A DNA stretch of 64,000 bases, taken from positions 76,038 through 140,037 of the forward strand of contig CAVIJT010000008.1 in the NCBI GenBank assembly GCA_963643465.1, given 5' to 3'. This DNA is from CAG-411 sp963643465 (GTDB lineage: Bacteria; Bacillota; Clostridia; Lachnospirales; Lachnospiraceae). Below are positions 1-7,429 of the stretch, one piece after another; position 1 is the first letter of the stretch; each line of letters opens with the position of its first letter. Position numbers and translations under genes: made by a program. The notes under the pieces are model-generated. The model searched no databases. It worked only from the letters and a program-made list of their open reading frames with translations, and was not told the DNA's origin.

Positions 1-732
1 GCAAAAGTTGCAGCATCTATCACATCTACACTTCTTTGGATGGATGATGTGGATTTGGAGAATGGAAAGAACTTTTTCGTAAAACTTGGAACAAAGTTAA
101 TTCCTGGTGTAGTAAAAGAAATTGTGCATACCATTGATGTAAATACAGGAGAGGAAAAATCTGCAACAAAACTAAGCAAAAATGAAATTGCAGTCTGCAA
201 GATTGCCTTTGCAGATAAAGTAGTAGTAGATGAATTTAATAAGCATAAGACATTAGGTGAGTTGATTTTGATTGACCGTGTCAGCAATATGACATCTGCC
301 TGTGGTGTGGTTACAGAGATTGATGCTGAGGCATCTGGTTTCAATGAGGGAAATGTAAACAAGGCAGTTCGTGCTGCATTGAAGGGACAGACACCTCTTA
401 CTGTAGAGTTTGAGCTTGGAAAAGACGGTGTTACTATTGAATATGTAGAAAAGATCGAAAAAGCATTAAGTTTGGAAGGAAGACATACTTACTTGTATGA
501 GCCGGGAGAAGGCGAGAACATTTCTACAGTAGTTACTCATTTGAATGAGGCTGGTATTCTTGTATTACTTGCGTTAGATGGACAGAAAGTAGACAAGAGA
601 CTTCAGGAGTCAATCAGTTATATCAACGATTGGCAGGATAAAGTAGGAACAGATTTAGAGCAGGTAATTGCTCACCTTACTAAATTGTCAGGTGCCAATA
701 GTGCCATTGCAAGAGAAAAAGATTATATTTAA
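1..732 (+). CDS. cysN: Sulfate adenylyltransferase subunit 1 (CysN-like), C-terminal part with CysC-like tail
   Basis: The reading frame is open from base 1, so the 5' end lies outside the window. CysN is the GTPase subunit of ATP sulfurylase, which activates sulfate to adenosine phosphosulfate in the cytoplasm. The visible part begins in the beta-barrel domains that follow the GTPase domain (TLLWMDD, then GKNFFVKLGTK, KNEIAVC and GELILIDR, as in CysN and EF-Tu-like proteins). From about residue 150 of the visible part a tail resembles APS kinase (GRHTYLYEPGEGENIS, then LNEAGILVLLAL), but the nucleotide and substrate residues of CysC are not recognisable. This suggests a degenerate kinase domain fused to CysN. 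The assignment rests on family resemblance; the tail is less certain than the body. Confidence 0.7.
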   Translation, partial: AKVAASITSTLLWMDDVDLENGKNFFVKLGTKLIPGVVKEIVHTIDVNTGEEKSATKLSKNEIAVCKIAFADKVVVDEFNKHKTLGELILIDRVSNMTSACGVVTEIDAEASGFNEGNVNKAVRAALKGQTPLTVEFELGKDGVTIEYVEKIEKALSLEGRHTYLYEPGEGENISTVVTHLNEAGILVLLALDGQKVDKRLQESISYINDWQDKVGTDLEQVIAHLTKLSGANSAIAREKDYI

Positions 733-756
733 ATCGTTGTTCTATATATAAGAGAA

Positions 757-797
757 ACTGCTATAAACAGAGGATTCTGTTTATGGCAGTTTTTTTC
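757..797 (+). terminator. Rho-independent terminator after cysN-like gene
   Basis: A 14-bp near-perfect stem (ACTGCTATAAACAG paired with CTGTTTATGGCAGT) is followed directly by a run of T. It lies 25 bases after the stop codon. Confidence 0.9.
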
Positions 798-992
798 GCT
801 TTATAGGATTAGGGAAGTTCGTCCTAGCTTGAGTAGTGAGGAAAATCCAGTGCTTGTATGAATCGTTGATGAGGAATGCAAAAATTTGAGAAACTTAAAA
901 GGAAGAATACATATAAAAAGATTTTATTTTTTGTTTTAAGATGTTACAATAGAGTGGAATGCGTAAATTGAACTGGAGAGGAAGGTGAAGAA

Positions 993-1649
993 ATGGTAAA
1001 GGTAGCAGAACGAAGAAAGATGGAAGATGAAATTAGACATGCTACTGCATTTATGACGTATTATAAATGTGCGTTGATGGAAGTAGAGACAAAGCTGAAT
1101 GTATTGAATGAACAGTTTTCAAAGTTAGAGGACTATAATCCCATTGAGACAATTAAAACAAGACTTAAGACTCCGGAAAGTATAGCAGAGAAAATGGAGA
1201 GAAGAGGGCTTGCCTTTACCTTTGAAAATGTAGAACGTAATATCAACGATATTGCTGGAATTCGTGTCATATGTCCGTTTATATCTGACATATATGCACT
1301 GGTAGATTGCTTTTTAAAACAGGAGGGGATTACTCTTCTTGACAAAAAAGATTATATAAAGATGCCTAAAAGCAATGGATATCGTAGTTTGCATCTTATC
1401 ATAGGAATTCCTATTACTTTGAAGGATGAAAAACGAATGATGAAGGTGGAATTGCAGCTCCGCACCATTGCCATGGATTTTTGGGCAAGTTTGGACCATC
1501 GTTTGAGTTATAAAAAAGAGATGGACCCTGCTATTACCAAACAACTTCACAAAGAATTGATAGACTGCTCGAATGAGAGTGCAAGGTTGGATGAGCGAAT
1601 GGAATCGATTCGAAATGCTATTGATAAAAGGCGAAGCATTCGAGAATAG
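993..1649 (+). CDS. Small alarmone synthetase, RelP/YwaC-like (p)ppGpp synthetase
   Basis: This 218-residue protein is the length of a stand-alone synthetase and has no hydrolase or regulatory domains. It should transfer pyrophosphate from ATP to GDP or GTP to make (p)ppGpp in the cytoplasm. The RelA/SpoT synthetase motifs are clear: RLKTPESIAEKMERRG, DIAGIRVICPF (with the conserved D before the IAGIR strand), the G-loop region YIKMPKSNGYRSLHL, and VELQLRTIAMDFWASLDH. The extent of similarity to YwaC/RelP, as I recall that family, favours RelP over RelQ. ATG at 993 is preceded by GGAGAGGAAGG; ATG 1020 is a weaker alternative. The gene sits alone between cysN and guaA. Confidence 0.85.
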   Translation: MVKVAERRKMEDEIRHATAFMTYYKCALMEVETKLNVLNEQFSKLEDYNPIETIKTRLKTPESIAEKMERRGLAFTFENVERNINDIAGIRVICPFISDIYALVDCFLKQEGITLLDKKDYIKMPKSNGYRSLHLIIGIPITLKDEKRMMKVELQLRTIAMDFWASLDHRLSYKKEMDPAITKQLHKELIDCSNESARLDERMESIRNAIDKRRSIRE

Positions 1650-1827
1650 TTAGGAAAGAAAATTTTATGCTAGTTTATTGTAGAAAAATGTAGTAAAATA
1701 ACTATATTGATGCAAGAATCAAAAGACTACGAATTGGGTGCTTGTATCTGGCTTTGCGTATATGTAACGGTAAAGAGGAGTGAGATGACTCAATCCTTTC
1801 AATAGAAAATCATAGGAGGAAACTAAA

Positions 1828-3402
1828 TTGGAAAAAGAAATGATTATTGTGCTTGACTTTGGTGGTCAGTATAACCAATTAGTTGCACGTCGTGTTCGTG
1901 AGTGTAATGTCTATTGTGAGATATATTCTTACCGCACAGACATTGAAAAGATTAAAGAGATGAATCCAAAGGGAATTATTTTGACCGGTGGTCCAAATAG
2001 TTGTTATGAACCGGATTCGCCTACTTATTCAAAGGAATTGTTTGAACTTGGAATTCCAGTATTGGGACTTTGCTATGGCGCACAGCTTATGATGCATGTG
2101 TTAGGTGGTAAGGTAATTACTCCAGAAGTTGGAGAATATGGAAAGACGGATATTACTTATACAGATAATGCTGTGCTATTTCAGGATATGCCAAAACAGT
2201 CTGTGTGCTGGATGAGTCATTTTGACCGAATTTCTGAGGTAGCACCTGGATTTGAAATTACTGCATTTACTGCAGATTGTCCAATTGCGGCTACACAGAA
2301 TGTAGAAAAGAAATTGTATGCGATTCAGTTCCATCCGGAGGTACTTCATACTCAGAACGGAACACAGATGATCGATAACTTTGTAAAAAAAGTTTGTGGA
2401 TGTGAAGGAAGCTGGAGAATGGATTCCTTTGTAGAAAATACGATTACAGAGATTCGAGAAAAGGTTGGAGATGGTAAAGTTCTTCTTGCACTTTCTGGTG
2501 GAGTAGATTCTTCTGTTCTTGCAGCTTTGCTTGCTAAGGCAATCGGACCACAGCTTACTTGTGTATTTGTTGATCATGGTCTTCTTCGTAAGAACGAGGG
2601 TGATGAGGTGGAAGGCGTATTCGGTGAGAATGGTGAGTTTGATATTAATTTTGTTCGTGTCAATGCACAAGAAAGATATTACGCAAAACTTGCTGGTGTA
2701 ACAGAGCCTGAAGCGAAGAGAAAGATTATCGGAGAAGAATTTATCCGTGTATTTGAGGAAGAGGCTAAGAAGATTGGTGCAGTAGACTTTCTTGCACAGG
2801 GAACAATCTATCCAGATGTGGTTGAGTCAGGTCTTGGTGGAGAATCTGCTGTGATCAAGTCGCACCACAACGTAGGTGGACTTCCTGATTATGTTGATTT
2901 TAAGGATATTATTGAGCCACTTCGTACTCTATTCAAAGATGAAGTGCGTAAGGTGGGATTGGAACTTGGACTTCCAGAATACTTAGTATATCGTCAGCCA
3001 TTCCCAGGTCCAGGACTTGGTATCCGTATTATCGGTGAAGTAACTGCGGATAAAGTACGTATCGTACAGGATGCAGACGCTATTTATCGCGCAGAAGTTG
3101 ACAAAGCAGCAGCTGAATACAAGCAGGCAAATGGCGTAGAAGCACCATGGATGCCAAACCAGTATTTTGCCGCATTGACCAATATGCGTTCAGTGGGTGT
3201 TATGGGTGATGAGAGAACCTATGATTATGCCGTAGCCGTAAGAGCAGTCAGAACGGTAGACTTCATGACCGCTGAGGCAGCAGAGATACCATTTGAGGTA
3301 TTGCAAATTGTAATGAGCAGAATTATTAACGAGGTGAAGGGAGTCAATCGTGTATTCTACGATTTGACTAGTAAGCCACCTGGAACGATTGAGTTTGAGT
3401 AA
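1828..3402 (+). CDS. guaA: GMP synthase (glutamine-hydrolysing)
   Basis: GuaA converts XMP, ATP and glutamine to GMP. The 524 residues contain the class I glutamine amidotransferase domain (nucleophile C82 in LGLCYGAQ, H169 and E171 in FHPEV), then the ATP pyrophosphatase P-loop SGGVDSS at 223-229, and the C-terminal dimerisation domain ending in PPGTIEFE. The start is TTG at 1828, chosen because TAGGAGGA at 1813-1820 precedes it and the next residues, [10 protein letters not shown], are the normal beginning of the family. The 178 bases upstream hold no riboswitch that I recognise. The 3' end is a known insertion hot spot for integrative elements, and the last 12 bases serve here as an att site, so the gene stays intact after insertion. 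Confidence 0.97.
   Translation: MEKEMIIVLDFGGQYNQLVARRVRECNVYCEIYSYRTDIEKIKEMNPKGIILTGGPNSCYEPDSPTYSKELFELGIPVLGLCYGAQLMMHVLGGKVITPEVGEYGKTDITYTDNAVLFQDMPKQSVCWMSHFDRISEVAPGFEITAFTADCPIAATQNVEKKLYAIQFHPEVLHTQNGTQMIDNFVKKVCGCEGSWRMDSFVENTITEIREKVGDGKVLLALSGGVDSSVLAALLAKAIGPQLTCVFVDHGLLRKNEGDEVEGVFGENGEFDINFVRVNAQERYYAKLAGVTEPEAKRKIIGEEFIRVFEEEAKKIGAVDFLAQGTIYPDVVESGLGGESAVIKSHHNVGGLPDYVDFKDIIEPLRTLFKDEVRKVGLELGLPEYLVYRQPFPGPGLGIRIIGEVTADKVRIVQDADAIYRAEVDKAAAEYKQANGVEAPWMPNQYFAALTNMRSVGVMGDERTYDYAVAVRAVRTVDFMTAEAAEIPFEVLQIVMSRIINEVKGVNRVFYDLTSKPPGTIEFE
3391..3402 (+). other. attL core of element 1 (3' end of guaA)
   Basis: GAGTTTGAGTAA, the last four codons of guaA, recurs exactly at 23477-23488. 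The two copies bracket an integrase-bearing segment whose integrase lies close to this end. The repeat is short, so the true crossover core could be a few bases different. Confidence 0.65.
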
Positions 3403-3407
3403 TTACC

Positions 3408-3459
3408 AAGAGCTCGCAAACCCTTGTAAATCAAGGGATGCGGGCTCTTGCTTTTTCTT
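3408..3459 (+). terminator. Terminator just downstream of guaA
   Basis: CAAGAGCTCGCA at 3408-3419 pairs with TGCGGGCTCTTG at 3439-3450, with an inner CCCTTG/CAAGGG stem, followed by CTTTTTCTTTT. By the att coordinates it lies inside element 1, so the element supplies guaA with a terminator. Confidence 0.85.
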
Positions 3460-3460
3460 T

Positions 3461-3479
3461 TGGTACTATTTTGGTACTA
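3461..3479 (+). repeat. Left-end tandem TGGTACTA repeats
   Basis: TGGTACTA occurs at 3461-3468 and 3472-3479, an 11-bp period (one helical turn). The same pair with the same spacing recurs at 23356-23374 next to the right end, and a variant TGGTACTG lies at 4266. Such repeats beside an att core are typical integrase arm-type binding sites. Confidence 0.6.
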
Positions 3480-3519
3480 AAATGAGCCATTTCATAGGAA
3501 TGATTTCAAAATATTTGTT

Positions 3520-4017
3520 TTACGCATGAGGCCAGGTTATCTTCCACTGGAAGTATTCTTCTTTGGTAATCTTTCCTGATGCCAGTTCTTGTTTCTTTTT
3601 GTTCCATTCAAACATATGAAAATTCAATGTTTCATCTTGAAAGATGAGCGATATTGGTGAAATTGTGGAAGTGTGTTTCGCTTCGTTATATGTCATGGAA
3701 ACATCGCTATCATCATATACATTTTTAAGTTCTGTAAGATTGATTATCTCATATCCCTTTTCTTCTTCTAACCAGAATAATGATTCGATAAGATCTAAAG
3801 TAGTATCCCCGGTTAAATTACGCAGACAGGCAGGATGAATGTTAAGAATATCTGCCATTTGCAAAATCATATCATCTTTTGGTACCCGGTAGTTACTTTC
3901 GTATTGTGCAATACGGACGGCGGCATTTTTTGGTTCAAAGCCAAGTGATTCGCCTAAAGTACCTTGTGTGAAGTTTCGAAAGGTTCTGATTCGTTTGATT
4001 CGTTCACCGATTGTCAT
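3520..4017 (-). CDS. XRE-family transcriptional regulator, likely element repressor
   Basis: The protein has 165 residues. The N-terminal 65 form a Cro/CI-type helix-turn-helix (GERIKRIRTFRNFTQGTLGESLGF, then VRIAQYESNYRVP). The C-terminal 100 residues are unassigned and may bind a signal or mediate dimerisation. It is transcribed away from the excisionase and integrase genes, with the shared AT-rich interval holding three copies of a CAAATAT motif (about 4140, 4174 and 4184) that could be operators. The ATG at 4017 follows a GGAGG. Position and family suggest control of excision, but the target is inferred. Confidence 0.8.
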   Translation of the reverse strand: MTIGERIKRIRTFRNFTQGTLGESLGFEPKNAAVRIAQYESNYRVPKDDMILQMADILNIHPACLRNLTGDTTLDLIESLFWLEEEKGYEIINLTELKNVYDDSDVSMTYNEAKHTSTISPISLIFQDETLNFHMFEWNKKKQELASGKITKEEYFQWKITWPHA

Positions 4018-4242
4018 GGTAAAACCTCCCTGTATGATTGTAATACTTATATATTTTGAAGGAGACAGTTCTTAAAAAGCAAAGAAGTTCCTACCAATAT
4101 CAGTATAACATAGGATTTGGTAAAAGAAAATAAAAATTAACAAATATGATAATTTAACAAAAATGCTTATTGACAAATATTGAGCAAATATGTTAAAACT
4201 ATATACAATAAATATTTAACATAAAAGTTTAATGTTTGTTGT

Positions 4243-4266
4243 AAAGGTTCACTTGTAGGAACCTTT
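4243..4266 (+). promoter_or_regulatory. Hairpin upstream of the excisionase-like gene
   Basis: AAAGGTTC at 4243-4250 and GAACCTTT at 4259-4266 form a perfect 8-bp stem with an 8-base loop. No T run follows, so it is more likely a leader hairpin or protein site than a terminator. It abuts a TGGTACTG integrase-type repeat. Confidence 0.4.
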
Positions 4267-4318
4267 GGTACTGATATAAACAAATACAGGGGAGAGAATG
4301 AAGAAGGAGGAATGTTTT

Positions 4319-4516
4319 ATGGAGGCACTATTTTATAATTCAGATGATGTGGCACAGATGCTTGGTGTATCAAAGTCAAAAGCATACACAATTATTCGTA
4401 AGTTAAATGAAGAACTGGAGGCAAAAGGCTTCATTACCATGCATGGAAAAGTTAGCAGACAGTATTTTTCAGAAAAGATTTATGGATGCACGAAGACAAC
4501 TGCTACAGAAGCGTAA
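4319..4516 (+). CDS. Excisionase-like helix-turn-helix protein
   Basis: This small protein of about 65 residues has a winged helix-turn-helix near its start (SDDVAQMLGVSKSKAYTIIRKLNEEL), the usual layout of Xis-like proteins beside tyrosine integrases in Firmicute elements. It probably bends DNA at the att sites and directs the integrase to excision. ATG 4319 is preferred over ATG 4298 because AAGGAGG at 4304-4310 sits 8 bases before it. It lies 110 bases upstream of the integrase and is likely cotranscribed with it. The function is inferred from family and position. Confidence 0.7.
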   Translation: MEALFYNSDDVAQMLGVSKSKAYTIIRKLNEELEAKGFITMHGKVSRQYFSEKIYGCTKTTATEA

Positions 4517-4626
4517 AAAAGAGAAGAAAGAAGCTGGTGCAAGTGCAGAGGAAAATAGAAACAAAATGCGTTTGTGCCAGTTGGATAAGGAACATGGAGT
4601 TTTGACTAGGAAAGGATGTGAGGCGT

Positions 4627-5715
4627 ATGCCAGCATATAAGGATGCAGATACAGGAAAGTGGTTCGTGAAATTCTATTGTAAGAATTGGAAGGGGGAAAA
4701 CAAGCAAATCAAAAAGCGAGGTTTTGAAACAAAGCGGGCGGCATTAGAGTATGAACGTAATTACAAGATACGTGAGGAAGGTGATCTGGATATGCCGTTT
4801 GGGGAGTTTTTTAAACTGTACCAGGAAGATATGGAAGTCCGCTTAAAACACAATACCTGGCTTAGTAAGGAACATGTTGTAAGGACAAAGATATTGCCAT
4901 TTTTTAAAGATATGAAAATGAACGAAATCAGTCCCAAGGATATTGTTAAGTGGCAGAATGAGATGATGTCTTATAAGGATGAAAAAGGAAAATCGTATTC
5001 AGAATGTTACCGGAAAACCATGCACAATCAATTAAGCTGTATTTTCAATCATGCCTGTCGCTTTTACGGATTGAAAGAAAATCCTGCGAGAAAGGCAGGA
5101 AGTATGGGAAAAGAGCAAAGTAAGGAAATGCTCTTTTGGACGAAGGAAGAGTACAATAAATTTTCGGAAGCGATTATGGATAAACCACAGGCGTATTACG
5201 CCTTTGAATTATTGTACTGGTGCGGAATTCGCTGCGGAGAATGCCTTTCCCTAACTATGGAAGATTTCAATTTTGTAGAAGGGACACTCCGGATCAATAA
5301 ATCATACCAGAGGTTAGAAGGAAAAGATATTATTACCACACCCAAAACAGCAAAGAGTAATCGAGTTATTAAGATGCCGGATTTTCTTGTAGAGGAAATG
5401 CAGGAATATTTTTCTATGTTATATGGATATAAGCCGACAGACAGGATTTTTCCATTTACAAAAAGTTTTTTGCATCATGAAATGGACAGAGGGAGCAGGA
5501 TAGCAGGAGTGAAAAGAATTCGTGTTCATGATCTTCGGCATTCACACGTCAGTTTGTTGATTCAGCTTGGATTTTCAGCGGTAGCCATTGCAGATAGAGT
5601 GGGGCATGAAAGTATTGTTATAACGTATCGATATGCACATTTGTTTCCGTCGGAGCAGACGGCGATGGCAGACAAGTTGAACATGCAAAAAGAGGAACTT
5701 ACGGATGAGAATTAA
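4627..5715 (+). CDS. int: Tyrosine-type site-specific integrase
   Basis: The protein has 362 residues from ATG 4627. It catalyses integration and excision at guaA. Order of domains: an N-terminal arm-binding domain starting MPAYKDADTGKW, a SAM-like core-binding domain (about 58-155), and the catalytic domain with R202 (CGIRCGE), H301-x-x-R304 (HDLRH), H327 (GHES) and nucleophile Y336 (YRYAHL). All active-site residues are present. GTG 4618 is an in-frame alternative start, but MPxYKD is the usual beginning of this family. The close pairing with the att repeat at guaA supports its target. Confidence 0.93.
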   Translation: MPAYKDADTGKWFVKFYCKNWKGENKQIKKRGFETKRAALEYERNYKIREEGDLDMPFGEFFKLYQEDMEVRLKHNTWLSKEHVVRTKILPFFKDMKMNEISPKDIVKWQNEMMSYKDEKGKSYSECYRKTMHNQLSCIFNHACRFYGLKENPARKAGSMGKEQSKEMLFWTKEEYNKFSEAIMDKPQAYYAFELLYWCGIRCGECLSLTMEDFNFVEGTLRINKSYQRLEGKDIITTPKTAKSNRVIKMPDFLVEEMQEYFSMLYGYKPTDRIFPFTKSFLHHEMDRGSRIAGVKRIRVHDLRHSHVSLLIQLGFSAVAIADRVGHESIVITYRYAHLFPSEQTAMADKLNMQKEELTDEN

Positions 5716-5746
5716 GTGATAAATCAGAAGATAGGAGTGACAAGTT

Positions 5747-6067
5747 ATGAGCAAAGCAAATCTTGACCTTAAAGGAAGAAAAAGAAGTGTGAATGTGGGG
5801 TTTCGTGTTTCGCCACAGGAAGCAGAAGAATTAAATGTGAAAGTGGCGCTGAGTGGACTAAATAAACAGGATTATATCATGAAATGTCTGATGCAACAGG
5901 AAATTCGGGTAGTCTGTGGAAGAAAGGTTGCAAGAGAAATGAAGATGTATCTGGAAGCAATACTGGAAGAACTACAATTTTTGGAGGAAGGGGTGGTGCC
6001 GGAGGAAGAGGTTTTTCTTCCTTTGCAACATATATTGAAAATTTTGAATGCAGAAGAATCAGAGTGA
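5747..6067 (+). CDS. MobC-like relaxosome accessory protein
   Basis: The protein has 106 residues. The stretch VNVGFRVSPQEAEELNVKVALSGLNKQDYIMKC matches the ribbon-helix-helix start of MobC/plasmid-mobilisation proteins, which open the DNA at oriT for the relaxase. It is followed by a second small DNA-binding gene, an iteron array and an oriT-like palindrome, but the relaxase gene normally found next is missing. It may load a relaxase supplied by another element. Confidence 0.65.
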   Translation: MSKANLDLKGRKRSVNVGFRVSPQEAEELNVKVALSGLNKQDYIMKCLMQQEIRVVCGRKVAREMKMYLEAILEELQFLEEGVVPEEEVFLPLQHILKILNAEESE

Positions 6068-6089
6068 AACAAGAAGGAGGATGATGGAT

Positions 6090-6518
6090 ATGCCGGAAAA
6101 GAATGGGCTGTTTTATGCATTTAATTTGCGTTTTTCGTATTTGAATCGTCAGCATGTTGAACTGTTGAATAAATTGGAAAATGAAAGTGCATCAGGGCGA
6201 AAAACAAGGACAAGGATTATCATGGATGCACTGGAAGAATATTTTGCAAATCAAGAGAAAGTAGGAGAGATGAAAGATTCAGGAAAGTATATCACGGAGG
6301 AACAGTTGGAAAATGTAAAAAACGAGGTACGGGCGGAGGTGTATCAGGACTGTATGAGGATGATGGCTGGCAATATGGTGGCAAGAAATTCCAATATATT
6401 GCCACAAAACGGTGAAATGAATCAAAAAAGTACGCCAGATAGGACAGTAAATGACGAAGATGATTATGATATTGCGAATGATGAGGTTGTAATGAGTAAC
6501 ATAGCAAGATGGAGTTGA
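6090..6518 (+). CDS. Small probable DNA-binding protein of the mobilisation module
   Basis: About 142 residues. The N-terminal half (YAFNLRFSYLNRQHVELL, then GRKTRTRIIMDALEEYF) has the strand-helix-helix pattern of ribbon-helix-helix proteins. The C-terminal half is acidic and low in complexity. ATG 6090 is chosen because AAGGAGG at 6074-6080 lies 9 bases upstream; ATGs at 6081 and 6084 are too close. It is in line with the MobC-like gene and directly precedes the 22-bp repeats, which may be its binding sites. I do not recognise a named family. Confidence 0.55.
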   Translation: MPEKNGLFYAFNLRFSYLNRQHVELLNKLENESASGRKTRTRIIMDALEEYFANQEKVGEMKDSGKYITEEQLENVKNEVRAEVYQDCMRMMAGNMVARNSNILPQNGEMNQKSTPDRTVNDEDDYDIANDEVVMSNIARWS

Positions 6519-6541
6519 GGTGTGGTATAGAAATGGTATCA

Positions 6542-6756
6542 TACCTGTAAAGGAAATATATCATACCTGTGGAGGAACTGTGGAAAAACTGTACAATATC
6601 TGTATAGGATTTTCTGGAAGTTCCTTTTTCTTTGCTATTCACTTGTATAAGAACTGTATCATACCTGTACAAAAATGATACAGTACCTGTATGAAAGTTG
6701 TGGTATACCTGTATGAAAGTTGTGGTATACCTGTACGAAATATGTACCATACCTGT
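6542..6756 (+). repeat. 22-bp iteron array (TACCTGT core)
   Basis: TACCTGT starts at 6542, 6564, 6662, 6684, 6706, 6728 and 6750. Within the two blocks the spacing is exactly 22 bp, two helical turns. The 22-bp units also share the flanking TGAAAGTTGTGGTA in the right block. Degenerate copies fill part of the gap between blocks. This is the layout of iterons or of a repeated operator, between the small DNA-binding gene and the oriT-like palindrome. Confidence 0.85.
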
Positions 6757-6794
6757 ACAAGATGGAAAAAATTGGTAAAATTTGAGGGCGTATA

Positions 6795-6885
6795 CGGGGT
6801 TTCAGGGGTGTCCCCTGACCAGAGGGCATTTTGTGATACAAAATGCGTATCTGGCAAAACCGTTTCTTACGGGTTTGGGTTCGAT
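6795..6885 (+). other. oriT-like palindromic region
   Basis: GCATTTTGT at 6826-6834 and ACAAAATGC at 6838-6846 form a perfect 9-bp inverted repeat with a 3-base loop. It is preceded by GGGGTGTCCCCTGACC and followed by GTATCTGGC. An inverted repeat followed by a short conserved stretch, next to a mobC-like gene, is the usual form of a transfer origin. The nick site is not defined by the sequence alone. Confidence 0.5.
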
Positions 6886-7146
6886 TAGATGGAGAAAAAT
6901 GCTGATGATCGATAAAGAGAAAAGTACGAAAGAGTGGTTACTTATAGATTGTAGGGAATAACAGATAGAATATGAAAAGGATTTTAACATTTGTTTTTAG
7001 AGTGAAAAAAGGTAACTAGAGAATTCGTTGGATATAATCTACAGTTTATTTCGAGAACTCAAAAGAAAATATTGATAAAAGGTACTGGTTTTGATATAAT
7101 ATATTTGTAATTGGGTAAAATCAAGAGCTTTGTTGGAGGATACATA
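6886..7146. other. Intergenic stretch before the restriction operon
   Basis: There is no convincing gene here. In related mobilisable elements this is where the relaxase gene would begin. A possible -10 box (TATAAT at 7094-7099) lies about 48 bases before the XRE gene start and may drive the restriction operon. Confidence 0.4.
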
Positions 7147-7380
7147 ATGGACAATAAGGAAATAAAAGTAACATATAGACCACTGTGGAAATTATTAATT
7201 GATAGAAAGATTAGCAAAGCGGATTTAAGAAAGCGAACTCGCATAGCAGCTAGTACATTTACTAAGATGAATAATGATCAAATGGTATCATTAGATGTAG
7301 TTGCACGCATTTGCTATGAACTAGGATGTACCTTTGATGAAGTAGTTGAATTAGATTCTAAAAAAACGGAAGATATATAA
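7147..7380 (+). CDS. XRE-family regulator of the type I restriction operon
   Basis: The 77-residue protein consists of a single helix-turn-helix (LWKLLIDRKISKADLRKRTRIAASTFTKMNN, then VARICYELGCTFDEVVEL). ATG 7147 has GGAGGA 6 bases upstream. Small XRE proteins of this type often precede hsdM and act as controller proteins that delay restriction until methylation is complete. It is about 50 bases upstream of hsdM and in the same direction. Confidence 0.8.
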   Translation: MDNKEIKVTYRPLWKLLIDRKISKADLRKRTRIAASTFTKMNNDQMVSLDVVARICYELGCTFDEVVELDSKKTEDI

Positions 7381-7429
7381 TTGGTTAAGAGGAAAATTGA
7401 ATAATAGATTATTTGGAGGAAGTACCGTA

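Noticed and set aside
1650..1827. Purine riboswitch upstream of guaA
   Set aside because: The conserved loop and junction bases of the purine class are not visible.
4407..4640. Overlapping 77-codon frame between excisionase and integrase
   Set aside because: No ribosome binding site and a basic, low-complexity product; most likely the shadow of the excisionase region.
5872..6155. Reverse-strand frames opposite the mobilisation genes
   Set aside because: They lie wholly opposite good forward genes with ribosome binding sites, and their products are serine- and cysteine-rich shadows.
6542..6756. 22-bp periodic repeats as a CRISPR array
   Set aside because: The repeated core is short, there are no unique spacers of constant length, and no cas genes are in the window; iterons fit better.
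6279..6857. Reverse-strand frames across the iteron array
   Set aside because: The repeated peptides are translations of the 22-bp DNA repeat; no start site or family support.
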